In this document: positions 45,492-58,314 of the stretch, piece after piece
Layout of the letters: each line of letters opens with the position of its first letter
How positions within the stretch are numbered: the first letter of the stretch is position 1
Assembly (NCBI GenBank): GCA_034509925.1
Contig: CM067531.1
Span: forward strand, 4,087,501-4,151,500
Length of the DNA: 64,000 bases
Reading direction: 5' to 3'
Source: Hirudinaria manillensis
Lineage: Eukaryota > Annelida > Clitellata > Hirudinida > Hirudinidae
Notes under the pieces: generated by a model
What the model was told of the DNA's origin: nothing
The model's database searches: none
What the model saw: the letters and a program-made list of their open reading frames with translations, nothing else
Program-made: the position numbers and the translations under genes

Positions 45492-48400
45492 CAGCGTTTG
45501 ATAGTCTTGTAGCGGTTGTTAAAAGTAAATAAGTTTATAATACTTAATTTATCGAGTGTTGTATATAATTGTAAATTAAATCTATTCCGACAACGACTTG
45601 GTTAATTTCAATAATAAGTTAATCACAAAGTTAAAATGCTCCCGCATATTTTAATGAGGTGAATGTCATGGGTTGTGCACACGTCGAGGAATGGAGAGCA
45701 GGGCCCTGCCGCGTAGGTTTTAAATCTGAACACGAATTTACAAGACAATGATGTTGAGTAATTACGACAATTGAATATATATCGTTGATTAATTATAATT
45801 TAAAACCTCTTTTTTTAGGGGGGTGGTGGGGGTGGCTTCGTTTCATTTTTATAGATTGTGTCCCACCGTTTAAACTCTTAATGCTGATTGGCAGTTTTAA
45901 ACAGCCCCGAACAACTTTTTTTCTATTCAATTCCTAAATATCTAATTTAAATAAACACCTAAGTTGTATCAAGACAGTGAGACGCCCTATAACAACGTTT
46001 TATTGCGAACCGCAGGAAAACTGCGAAGACGAAGATTTTTGAAGCGTTGGAAAAGCATATTTAATGGATTTTTATGGTTTTATTTTGCATAAATTGAGAT
46101 AAATTAATTGTTTTGAGATATGCTTATATCTAAATGTTATTGCAAACGGCGATCCCATTATTTCCCTGAAAAAGTAATTTTATATTTGTGGTTCTTAAGA
46201 TTTCAGACGTCTTCAAATCTTATTGCAGGATGATTTTTTAAAAATATTTTTACAATATAATTCATCCGCGCGTCGAATGGCCACAAACTATATTTCTTCC
46301 AATTTCTTTCTCGCTCTGGTGATAAATACCGACTTGACTTGGTACCCTAGAAGGGCGTAATATGGATAGAAAATCTTTATTTCAGAACAATAATTTAAAT
46401 TCCACTTCTCGGAATTTAAAGTAGCAGGGACAAGACCTAGCAACTCCTAGGCTCCACTCCGAACTAAACATTAACAAAATTACTGTAGATTTATTGCAAC
46501 ACAATGTGGCGAATTATCAAAAGTTTTCTGAAATATTCAAATGAGTGTATTAGAGTACAGTTACACACAGCCACGTCGAGTCTAAAAAATCAAGTCGTGT
46601 TTGTATAACAGATTTGTTTGTATTTATGTTTCATTACTCTTTAGATAGTCTTAATTATTTGAATATCGTGTGGAGCCACTTTTTAAATCAATCATCTTAA
46701 TCATTTACATATCGCCTTCCTTGGCGTGCAAACCGGATTTTTAGATTATTCGTTAAACGGCTAAAAACCTTATTTTAACAAAACGAATAAAAAAATAAAA
46801 AAAGCTGTTGTGGATTAGATCATCAACCAATATTTCTTGATTTGAAAGATACGCTGTATGTAAATCCACTGGATGGTGGATAGGAAAGAGAAGGTTTTGA
46901 TAAAATTCGTCTGAGAAGCAAATGCTAGAACTTGAAAAAAATTTAAAAGTGATTTAATTAATACCAAGGTGAAAATGAAGTAGAGGAAATTGCTACTCGT
47001 TATTCAATATTTTTTACTATTAATTGACAATTCTTCACACACCACGATTATTTATGATGTTCAACTGGCATTCTTGTCAAGCACCATATCCAAGTAACAA
47101 CCACTAAATGATTTACATGAAAATATATGACATCCTCGAAACTAAGACTCACTGGATCTTTTGGAGAAAATATTCTTACAATACCTGAATTGTTTTTCAT
47201 GTCCTTTTCCTGGCAGATACTTGTTCAAGTCGAACATCGCTTTAATGATCGAGATTTAACTCGATGATATTTGAAACACCCCATTGCAATGTGAATACTT
47301 AAATTTGATTTTGAAATTTGGTAGAAGTTGTGCTTTATACGTGAGGCGGACATTTATTTTTATTTAAATGTTAAAATTTATTTATAATTTTATTTTAAAT
47401 GAAAAATATTGGGCTTAATTTTGACAATACTATTTTTGTCTTTAGATATATATTATCAATCTTCGATGCGCAAAAGTCATCGCTCTCCATGAGTATAAAT
47501 GCGCGTGGGTTGCCGTTCTGTTTGGATTTCAGTTTGTCCGTTTGAACGTTGGCTGATGAGGTTTGTGGTCTGGTGACTTTATTTAGCTTTATTGTTTCAC
47601 TAATTGATTATTAAATTGTTTAAAATGAAGCAATTTACATATGTCGGCTATTCTCAATTGTTCTCGTGCATGCTTATAAACGTGACGAATTACAAGTAAC
47701 CACAGATGTAATAAATTACAAGTAAATTGGCTCGTAAGTTCCACATAAGATTGTGTAGGTTAAATTACATGTCACTTGGCATATGTGTGACGTTAGCATA
47801 TATTAATATGAACTTGTTATAATTAGATTGAGTTCTTAGATATTTTGGATAATCATTCCTTATAACATGGTCTCTAAAGCAGAAAATGGTTATATAGTGA
47901 TATGAAACACCACATGTTTAATAATTTAGGTTATGCAGAACATTTTAATATACTGATTTTTATTGGCTGTTTGGTTTTATGAGGTCCAATACATTCTTAA
48001 CGTGAATTTATTTAAGTCTGAATTTACTAATATCAAATGTCCTCAATATTGGACAAATGAAAGCTTTTTTAATTGTTCGCAATTCATAAGATATTTAAAG
48101 TGGTATTATCTCTAGAAGTTGGATTCCGTTTAATGTATTACTGTAGAGAATTGATTAATTATACTGCGGAGTTTCTCTTAAGGATTGTTTGGTCTTAGGC
48201 GACTTAAGACGATTGATTATGAATCTGTGAAGTTCCTCATTAAGATGGCATATAATTGGAAATTTCACAAGTTGAAGAATTTTGATTGATTTTTATTTTC
48301 TTTTGGTGACCGAAACTCGATAAAAAGATTACCATAGGTAATTAATTAAAAAATGATTAAATGAGATTTGGATGAGTGTTTTTCTTATTTTGTTAGCCCT

Positions 48401-48848
48401 GGTTTAAAGTTAGTGCTTATAATTGGCATCACAGACAAATTAGGTTTTAAAGTGGTGTTTTTGTTACTGTTTTCCAGTATTTTCTGGAATCGTTTATATT
48501 TTCAGTTTGGCACTTTTCCAAACCATCACTAATTATAATTGATTTGATCTCTGACTGCTTCAAGTGTTGATTAATTTTTTAAGATGCATATCTTGATTAT
48601 ATTTGTACAGATATTATTTAAATAAATATACTTAAGTATTGTAGTGATACAATATATCATTCTAGTTCAAGATTGACTTGTTAAAACCGGTCGTGATAAT
48701 GTCGTCGGCTGTTGGATCTGGCTCACTCAATGCTTTAACTCTGTTGACCACGAACTTTTCTATTATTTTTTAGTTTAATTTGTAATTTTGATGCAAGCTT
48801 TCTGTTCCATAAATTGTGTAAATTGTTGCAGGGATCAGGTTTTCTCAT
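45492..48848 (+). other. Intergenic DNA, promoter and 5' UTR intron of the kelch gene
   Basis: About 3.4 kb without coding exons that I can support. The part before about 47490 is AT-rich intergenic sequence. From 47494 it probably contains the start of the kelch transcript, a short noncoding exon ending before GTTTGTGG at 47561, and a first intron of about 1.3 kb. The coding exon begins at or just upstream of 48849; a TTGCAG acceptor ends at 48832. Confidence 0.5.
47494..47500 (+). promoter_or_regulatory. Candidate TATA box of the kelch gene
   Basis: TATAAAT followed 25-35 bases later by a GC-richer, start-site-like segment, and then by a good donor context (GATGAG before GTTTGTGG at 47561). 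The arrangement fits a core promoter with a noncoding first exon. Position relative to the kelch start is the only link to that gene. Confidence 0.4.
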
Positions 48849-51800
48849 ATGAGTAATTGTGTTGGCTTTGGTGTCATGCCTCAGACAATCACAGAAATGA
48901 AGCAAACACAAGAAGAAGGCTTTGACTTTGAGGACTTGGTTCACAGGGACGAGACGCTCGCTCGCATGAATACCATGCGCAAGGAGGGCCAGTTTTGCGA
49001 TGCCATCCTGGAAATCGATGGGAAGTCCATATACGGGCACAGGATCGTTTTGGCCAGTTCCAATGTTTTCTTCTTTGAATTCTTCACTGCTCATGAGGAG
49101 AAGAGTGGAAGGAAAGATGTATCAACTATATTCAAACTGGATGGATTTCACCTTGATTACTTTGCAGTCCAGCTCCTTGTCAATTATTTCTATTCTGGCA
49201 GGTATTTATTTTTCGTTTTTAATCAGTTTGCTAAAGACTGATTTAAATATTAATTCAGAGATTCTTATTTATCATAAAAGTTGTTTGAATTAGTTAACAG
49301 TTATTCATATATTATGATCCATAAATATGGATTTATAATAATTTTGATTGAAATTAACTTTGAATACAATCATATTGTTAGATCTCTTGCATAAAGAACC
49401 TAACTGGGCTTTTTTTAAATGCAGAATTAGCTGTACTTTTGCTCAAGTCTGGCCCTTGTACAATGCAGCAATAAAGCTAAAGGTTACCAGGGTTGCAGAG
49501 AGATGCTCTCAGTATCTCATAAAGTACTTGACTCCTCAAAACTGCTTGGGTTTGACCTTCAATAATTTTGCATGTTCATGTTGTTGTTAATTCTTTGTGT
49601 TGCTGCAAATTAAGTGACTCAGTCCTTAGTAATTATCTTTATCTATTTATTTGTAATTAATGGACTAACATTAAAATTTGACAACAGTTTTTATGGACTA
49701 TTACATTTTTGTACCAAGTGCTTCATGAACTCTTCTGAACTGAAGTTTTCATTTGTCTTTTTTTGTGATATATTGCAGGAACGTATAAATTCGCTTTAAC
49801 TTTGGATGACAAGGAATGCATGAAGAAAGTGTCTGAATACATTCAGGATCATATACCTGAAATAATAGAGAGGAGTTCTGAATTGTCCCACCAGCCTTCC
49901 CTTGTTGTCAATGTCATAGGTTAGTGCATTTTAATTTCATGCTAAATTGTCGATAAAGATCTTATTAGGTAAATATGTTCAGATGGTCACTTGCTACAAT
50001 ATTCATTATATATTACAATCTCAAGTGATCTGTTCTTTTTTTGACATTGCATATCATTATTATTATAATTTGAATATGAAATGGCTGTCATTAATACCTA
50101 TTGGCAAATGACAGGTGTCTTTGATGATGTTCAGGTGGGGTGTCATTTTAATTGAGCTTTGTCATTAATGCAGGGGTTTGGAGCATCTGAAAAATAGTAT
50201 GTTAATTAGTTTTGATAAGGTTTTAACTTTGTATCCCTTAGGCTCAGAGTCCCTTGATTTCTACCTAACTGAACAGCCATTGTGCAAGCTTGTGGTCAGT
50301 TGGCTTCACGAGGAGGGACTGCATAAATCCATCGATGAATTGGTTGAACGAGTACGGAGTTTGAATTAAGATCGTACAAAATTAACGTGTTCGATTAACG
50401 AATATGATGCAACATTTCAGGCTCACAATCTAATCTTGACTCCCGACAACAAGTTGATCGACTCTAACAATGACGACACTTCTCTAAGTTATTCGATGCA
50501 TGAAAGCAGAGAATTAAAGAGGCACAATATTCAAGTGGGTCTTTGTTTTTCGTAAAGTACTAAAGTGCGTCACTCACGCACACACGCAAGCATAACTATC
50601 CGATGCCATTTTGTCAAGAGCAGATGATAAAAACTAATGGAAAGTTTTACGTGATGCTTCTGAAAGGAATTTTTGCTTTTTCTCCCACATGTTAGCTTGC
50701 TGCATAGTTGAGATGCATAGGTGCATGGTTTCTTTTTCTGTTTTTTTTGTTTATGCTGGTGTGTTAAGTGGCCTATATTTTTTTGCAACTAAGTTTCTTG
50801 CATGCTGTTTCCATTGAGGACTTAGATAATTACACAAATTGCATAATTATTAAATATGTTTAATTGGTCAGGTGTCAATGACTGATCAGTATTTGAGTCC
50901 CCCTATAAGATAAATAATATGTTCTGAAGTACAAACCATTTCTTTTGAAGCTCTGCTCTCTTGATTGATTGTTTGAATTTTGTGCTATAATGGTTTTAAA
51001 CTAACATGGGAATCAGAATGATGCAGCGATAAACCTTGATCTTATTTGAGATGGAGTTCCTGCTTGATCCGCTTCGTTGTTGTGATCGCAGTTGAACATC
51101 TCTGTGATATGAACTGAGACTGACTGTTCCCATGTTTATTGGCATTGCTAGCTGACAATAACTTAGAAATGTAATATGTTTTTGAAGTTAGATGACATAA
51201 TGGATTGTGAACGAAGTTTTTGATGTTATACTTTTATTCTAAGACCTGGGAATCAGAATGATGCTGCGATAAACCTTGATCTTATTTGAGATGGAGTTCC
51301 TGCTTGATCCGCTTCATTGTCGTGATCGCAGTTGAACATCTCTGTGATATGTACTGAGACTGACTGTTCCCACATTTATTGGCATTGCTAGCTGACAATA
51401 ACTTAGAAATGTAATCTGTTTTTGAAGTTAGGTGACATAATGGGTTGTGAATGATTCTTGAAGTTTTTGATGTTATACTTTTATTCTAAGACTCAGAATG
51501 GGAATCAGAATGATGCAGCGATAAACCTTGATCTTATTTGAGACTGAGTTCCTGCTTGATCCGCTTCATTGTCGTGATCGCAGTTGAACATCTCCGTGAT
51601 ATGAACTGAGACTGACTGTTCCCACATTTATTGACATTGCTAGCTCAAATGGTCACAATCACTTATAAATGTAATGTGTTTTTGAAACTTGATGACTTAA
51701 TGGGTTGTAATTATTCTTGAAGTTCTTGTTTGAATGTCACACTTTCATTCTAAGACCTGGGAATCAGAATGATGCTGCGATAAACCTTGATCTTATTTGA

Positions 51801-54696
51801 GATGGAGTTCCTGCTTGATCCGCTTCATTGTCGTGATCGCAGTTGAACATCTCTGTGATATGTACTGAGACTGACTGTTCCCACATTTATTGGCATTGCT
51901 AGCTGACAATAACTTAGAAATGTAATCTGTTTTTGAAGTTAGGTGACATAATGGGTTGTGAATGATTCTTGAAGTTTTTGATGTTATACTTTTATTCTAA
52001 GACTCAGAATGGGAATCAGAATGATGCAGCGATAAACCTTGATCTTATTTGAGATGGAGTTCCTGCTTGATCCGCTTCATTGTCGTGATCGCAGTTGAAC
52101 ATCTCTGTGATATGTACTGAGACTGACTGTTCCCACATTTATTGGCATTGCTAGCTGACAATAACTTAGAAATGTAATCTGTTTTTGAAGTTAGGTGACA
52201 TAATGGGTTGTGAATGATTCTTGAAGTTTTTGATGTTATACTTTTATTCTAAGACTCAGAATGGGAATCAGAATGATGCAGCGATAAACCTTGATCTTAT
52301 TTGAGACTGAGTTCCTGCTTGATCCGCTTCATTGTCGTGATCGCAGTTGAACATCTCCGTGATATGAACTGAGACTGACTGTTCCCACATTTATTGACAT
52401 TGCTAGCTCAAATGGTCACAATCACTTATAAATGTAATGTGTTTTTGAAACTTGATGACTTAATGGGTTGTAATTATTCTTGAAGTTCTTGTTTGAATGT
52501 CACACTTTCATTCTAAGACCTGGGAATCAGAATGATGCTGCGATAAACCTTGATCTTATTTGAGATGGAGTTCCTGCTTGATCCGCTTCATTGTCGTGAT
52601 CGCAGTTGAACATCTCTGTGATATGTACTGAGACTGACTGTTCCCACATTTATTGGCATTGCTAGCTGACAATAACTTAGAAATGTAATCTGTTTTTGAA
52701 GTTAGGTGACATAATGGGTTGTGAATGATTCTTGAAGTTTTTGATGTTATACTTTTATTCTAAGACTCAGAATGGGAATCAGAATGATGCAGCGATAAAC
52801 CTTGATCTTATTTGAGACTGAGTTCCTGCTTGATCCGCTTCATTGTCGTGATCGCAGTTGAACATCTCCGTGATATGAACTGAGACTGACTGTTCCCACA
52901 TTTATTGACATTGCTAGCTCAAATGGTCACAATCACTTATAAATGTAATGTGTTTTTGAAACTTGATGACTTAATGGGTTGTAATTATTCTTGAAGTTCT
53001 TGTTTGAATGTCACACTTTCATTCTAAGACCTGGGAATCAGAATGATGCTGCGATAAACCTTGATCTTATTTGAGATGGAGTTCCTGCTTGATCCGCTTC
53101 ATTGTCGTGATCGCAGTTGAACATCTCTGTGATATGTACTGAGACTGACTGTTCCCACATTTATTGGCATTGCTAGCTGACAATAACTTAGAAATGTAAT
53201 CTGTTTTTGAAGTTAGGTGACATAATGGGTTGTGAATGATTCTTGAAGTTTTTGATGTTATACTTTTATTCTAAGACTCAGAATGGGAATCAGAATGATG
53301 CAGCGATAAACCTTGATCTTATTTGAGACTGAGTTCCTGCTTGATCCGCTTCATTGTCGTGATCGCAGTTGAACATCTCCGTGATATGAACTGAGACTGA
53401 CTGTTCCCACATTTATTGACATTGCTAGCTCAAATGGTCACAATCACTTATAAATGTAATGTGTTTTTGAAACTTGATGACTTAATGGGTTGTAATTATT
53501 CTTGAAGTTCTTGTTTGAATGTCACACTTTCATTCTAAGACCTGGGAATCAGAATGATGCTGCGATAAACCTTGATCTTATTTGAGATGGAGTTCCTGCT
53601 TGATCCGCTTCATTGTCGTGATCGCAGTTGAACATCTCTGTGATATGTACTGAGACTGACTGTTCCCACATTTATTGGCATTGCTAGCTGACAATAACTT
53701 AGAAATGTAATCTGTTTTTGAAGTTAGGTGACATAATGGGTTGTGAATGATTCTTGAAGTTTTTGATGTTATACTTTTATTCTAAGACTCAGAATGGGAA
53801 TCAGAATGATGCAGCGATAAACCTTGATCTTATTTGAGACTGAGTTCCTGCTTGATCCGCTTCATTGTCGTGATCGCAGTTGAACATCTCCGTGATATGA
53901 ACTGAGACTGACTGTTCCCACATTTATTGACATTGCTAGCTCAAATGGTCACAATCACTTATAAATGTAATGTGTTTTTGAAACTTGATGACTTAATGGG
54001 TTGTAATTATTCTTGAAGTTCTTGTTTGAATGTCACACTTTCATTCTAAGACCTGGGAATCAGAATGATGCTGCGATAAACCTTGATCTTATTTGAGATG
54101 GAGTTCCTGCTTGATCCGCTTCATTGTCGTGATCGCAGTTGAACATCTCTGTGATATGTACTGAGACTGACTGTTCCCACATTTATTGGCATTGCTAGCT
54201 GACAATAACTTAGAAATGTAATCTGTTTTTGAAGTTAGGTGACATAATGGGTTGTGAATGATTCTTGAAGTTTTTGATGTTATACTTTTATTCTAAGACT
54301 CAGAATGGGAATCAGAATGATGCAGCGATAAACCTTGATCTTATTTGAGACTGAGTTCCTGCTTGATCCGCTTCATTGTCGTGATCGCAGTTGAACATCT
54401 CTGTGATATGAACTGAGACTGACTGTTCCCATATATCAATTGTAATCATCTGGAATCTGATGATAGATCATCCTAAGCTGTAGGCATTAATTGTCAAGAC
54501 TGCTTGGCACTCCAGTTAATCCTTGGTTAATCCTTAAGAACTGAAATGTTAAACATGCAGATTTTTTTTAGAAAATGATATTAACTGAACCTTTCAATTT
54601 TTAGTGAATTTGTTCATGCCATTTCTTAATATTGCAATCAGTAAATTCAGACTGTTTTGTATGTTTTGTATATCACCTCATGAATATTATTATATT

Positions 54697-54732
<36 letters not shown>

Positions 54733-57700
54733 TATTATCTCTTATTCAACAAACCTTTTCAAATTTTGATCGAAATTGGTCAGTTATCACAAAAATCAAG
54801 TAGTGAACAGAATGTTAGGGCAATAAACTTTGATCTTAATTGTTCCTGCTTGATACACTTTAGTATTGCATCAATATTATCATTTGAAAACATTAAAACA
54901 TTTTTGAAATAGCTACATGATCTTTTTGAAAATCAACAGGAACATATTTTTATAATAACTCACAGGATGTGAGCAAAGTGATAGAGAAACGAGCCAAGCC
55001 AAATCTCTCTCCGGGGAACAAGTCCCCTCAGCCGCATTTCAGCGATGATGACGATGAGTGCAGATGCCGACTGGTTGCCTCCGCCGTCGTTGCCGGTGAG
55101 TTCGTTCGAAAGGCCCTGCCTTGATGAGTCGTTATCTCGCAGATAATAACTAATCGTTCGAGTTATTAATTGATTATGGCTTGTTTTTATTCTCCCAGGT
55201 CTTACTTTTTTTTTACACATTTCAATATTTTTCAGATAAGAGCTTCATGTGCTTAGCAGCTTATGATAAGACCTTGGTCTATGTGTCCATAAAATTCCAT
55301 TCTGGCGACGTTACCTGGCAGTCCGACGTCGGCGGAAACCCGGCACCCGACGCCGACATCTTCTTTTCGGCAGATCGGAAGCATTCGCAGTGCCTCATGA
55401 CTCAACTCAACCCGATGTCCACTCCTCGGTGTGGCTTCGGGGTGGCTGTGATCGAGTCCAGCATTGTGGTCGTTGGTAGGTATATAAAATGTTTAATATT
55501 ATTCTTGAACCAACTGGAATTGAATTTATAGATGAGGGTTGTCTTCATGGACCTCTTGAATTTATAAACTTTGTGTGATGTTTTACAGTCAATGGTGTGT
55601 TTTGTTTTCTTAAACAGTTATACAAGTCATAATTATAAATATAACTTTGTACATCCCTGGTCATACTTTGCTTCACATGAGCTAGAAATTAATCTTTTGA
55701 TCTTGCATAATTGATGAGGATCATGTTTTTGGCAAGACTGAATATGTATAAATAGTCCTTCTCCAAGGAATTCATATTAAAATAAAATAGAACGCAGTTC
55801 CATCAAATTACCTTAAAAGTTACTACTATAATGTGGGCCTGTTATAAATTCACAACAGCTTGGATCTTCTGGTGGGTACAGTATGAGGGTGGGCAGAGTT
55901 AATGTTTAAACCTGGATTGCAGATGTATGCAGATGCTTGCCATTTTGTCAAAAATGATTGATGTGAAAAACATGGCATTGCAAAGAATGTGTGAGGGATA
56001 ACAGTTTTGTGAAGCTTGTTAAAAGATCTTTGGTAAATAATGATATGGGAATGGTGCTTGTGGATGTGATAATAAAGTGTTGTTACTCTGGTAAAGATGT
56101 ATAAGTTGACCTATGGTGACCTCAAAACTATAATGTCCCAACTTAATGTTTCTATGGTTACTGTTGTCCCTCTTATTGCCTGTGCTTCTACTCCAGATGA
56201 CAAGGCATGGAGGTTGGTTTTTCTATCTGTGGACATAGAATGTTGTTCTCTCCAATATTTGCTGATAATAGATTTTATTGATTTGTTTATTATATATGTT
56301 CGCTGTGTGCATATATGTGTTTTAAACGTGGTATATCAATTGCTTGACTGAAACTGGACTAAATATAATGTTATGTCCATGTATTGACCGAAACTACAAA
56401 TATAACAGTACGTCCATGTATATGGCTGGGATGATTGTGTACCAAAAAATGGATAAGCAAGTGTAAATGCAAGGCAAGGTGTGCCTCATCTCAAGGCTTC
56501 AGTCCTGATTTGGGATCAATGCTCCAGAAAGCTTGGAAGATTACTATTCGACTTTGTTTCAGAAATGTTTGTGGATGGTGTTTGCAATGAATATATTTTC
56601 TCTTTCTGATGTTTTCTGTTTCTTACAGTTGACGTTAATGTTGCTAAATTTCATCTATATTGATGAATTAAGATTTTCTTCAATTCTAAATATATTTAAA
56701 AAATTTTTTATTTATATTATTTTTTATTTGACAAGGTGGTTATGGTAGAGGGGAATGCATGAGTTGTGCCGAAAGTTACAGTCTCTCGACGAATAGCTGG
56801 AAAACTCTGAAATCCATGCATAAGATAAGAGGAAGATTCTCTGCAGGTGTTATTGGAGGACTTCTGATGGCATGTGGAGGATCAGATGGTGCATCAGAAC
56901 TCAATTCTGTTGAGGCTTATGATCCTGTGACGGACAGATGGAATGCCTTACCTGACATGTTGTACAGAAAATCCAGTGCAGGTGGGTGGGTGTGTTAAAT
57001 TTTTTTGGTTTATTTTTATTATTAATTTTTGTATAAGTGTGGGTGCATTGATAATGTCATTTGCATGGCTGAACGATTCATTCATTGGTTCACAATCTAC
57101 TATGTTATTGGAGAGTACTTGAACATGTGTGTGGGAGAACTTATATTTAATTTAGTGCTGCTAATACTTGGGTTTACGATTTGAAAACATTTGATTGAAG
57201 GTGTTGCAGTTTGCAATGGCAAATTATATGTGATTGGAGGTCTTACCGGATCAAAAACTCTTTCCTGCTGCGAGGTGTTTGATCCTCAGCTCAATTGTTG
57301 GCAGAAGATTAGTTCTCTCAATACTGGTCAGTTGAGTGTTGTTGTCTTAATATATGATAAACTGCTTAGTTACCTATATCATCTTAGTATTTTACTGAAT
57401 CGTATATGATGAGAATGACTTTGTTTGAACAGGCAGGTCTCAAGCTGCCGTTTGTTCCTACTCGGATGGGACCTCGGTGGTTGCACTCGGTGGCTGCAAT
57501 GCCTGGAACTGCATGAATTCTTGCGAAGTTTACGATCCAATCAGCGATTCATGGAGTGAACTTCCTCCTCTTGCCATTGCCAGAAGAGGAGCTGGAGCTG
57601 CTTATTTCAAAGGTAATGCAAACAATGACACATAGGGCCTGACAGCACCAGAAAAGATATGTCGAGAAGATATGTCATACCATCGTCGGTTATTCTTTGC

Positions 57701-58314
57701 AGGAATGTTGTACGTGATAGGTGGAAGCGATGCTCAGGCTTCCCTAACGTCTGTGGAAATATACGACCCCCAAATGGGGAATTGGCTCTTCGGTCCGAGC
57801 CTGGGAGTTCCCAGAGCCAACATGGGCGTCACCGTTCTCGGTTGTAGGATTTTTGCCATCGGCGGGTACAGCGGAAAATCATTCCTTAAGTCTCTGGAAT
57901 ACTTGGCTCTGGATTCAGAAGAGTGGTGCTCTTTCCTTCCTGCCGACGTGGATGTTGAAACCATTTTGAGAGCAAGCTCGCCTCAAGGAAGAAGGAGAAT
58001 GAAGGTGAGTTCTGATTGTGGTTAAAGAGTTGCAATGAATATCTTATCTTTTAGAAATGAAACATTGGGTTTTTGTTTTCCAGAATGGCCACAGAAATAG
58101 TGCTTCTTCGGGAGCCGGTAGCGTCTGTTCCAATGCACCTTCCGAATGTGCTCCTCACTTTACGGTTCTCGATGAGCACGCGGGCTTGATAAATGGCTCC
58201 TACGGAACCAAAGACGTCCATTCTGATTCTGAGCTGAGTAGTTCCTGTTCCGTGGATGAAATTCAGAAGGAAAATGTCCTCCATAATCCAGACAACATTC
58301 GTCAACAAATCTAA
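48849..58314 (+). CDS. IVNS1ABP: BTB-BACK-kelch protein of the IVNS1ABP type, twelve coding exons (765 aa)
   Basis: Exons 48849-49201, 49425-49549, 49779-49919, 50242-50351, 50421-50534, 54966-55095, 55236-55475, 56736-56981, 57201-57326, 57433-57612, 57703-58004 and 58084-58314 close in phase. BTB: LARMNTMRKEGQFCDAILEI and GHRIVLASSNVFFFEFFTA. A BACK-type helical region ends LHEEGLHKSIDELVER. A linker carries DDDDECRCRLVASAVVADKS, matching the segment before the kelch repeats in vertebrate IVNS1ABP. Six kelch blades follow, with GG doublets and spaced Tyr/Trp, for example GVAVCNGKLYVIGGLTGSK and ARRGAGAAYFKGMLYVIGGS. A Ser-rich tail of about 76 residues comes last. Vertebrate IVNS1ABP (642 residues) binds actin and is linked to CUL3-type ubiquitin ligases. 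Intron 5 is 4.4 kb and mostly tandem repeat. Confidence 0.93.
51007..54431. repeat. Satellite-like higher-order tandem array, alternating 252/259-bp monomers
   Basis: Fourteen units start at 51007, 51247, 51499, 51758, 52010, 52262, 52521, 52773, 53032, 53284, 53543, 53795, 54054 and 54306; the last is cut after about 126 bases. Lengths are 240, 252, 259, 252, 252, 259, 252, 259 and so on. Type A (252) has ATGCTGCG, GATGGAG, TGTACTGAG and GCTGACAATAACTTAG. Type B (259) has ATGCAGCG, GACTGAG, GAACTGAG and CTCAAATGGTCACAATCAC. From unit 6 the order is strictly B-A, a 511-bp dimer that looks near-identical copy to copy. Unit 1 is the most divergent. The unit has no long open frame. It sits in intron 5 of the kelch gene, with no terminal inverted repeats or target duplication seen. 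Confidence 0.97.
54699..54737. repeat. (ATT)n microsatellite
   Basis: About 12 ATT triplets between the tandem array and exon 6 of the kelch gene. Confidence 0.9.
54808..54872. repeat. Diverged relic of the satellite monomer
   Basis: CAGAATG-TAGGGCAATAAAC and TTTGATCTTA followed by GTTCCTGCTTGATACACTT line up in order with the first 70 bases of the array monomer, with several substitutions and a deletion of about nine bases. It lies about 380 bases beyond the array in the same orientation. Confidence 0.7.

Noticed and set aside
51007-54431. Possible CRISPR array
   Set aside because: Units are contiguous 240-259 bp copies without spacers, in a eukaryotic intron.
51007-54431. Possible nested transposons or non-autonomous element cluster
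   Set aside because: No terminal inverted repeats, target-site duplications or poly-A tails are seen at unit edges; the head-to-tail dimer order fits unequal crossover.
56097-56351. 84-codon frame in the kelch gene intron 7
   Set aside because: No acceptor or donor that joins in phase; the known kelch sequence continues directly from 55475 to 56736.
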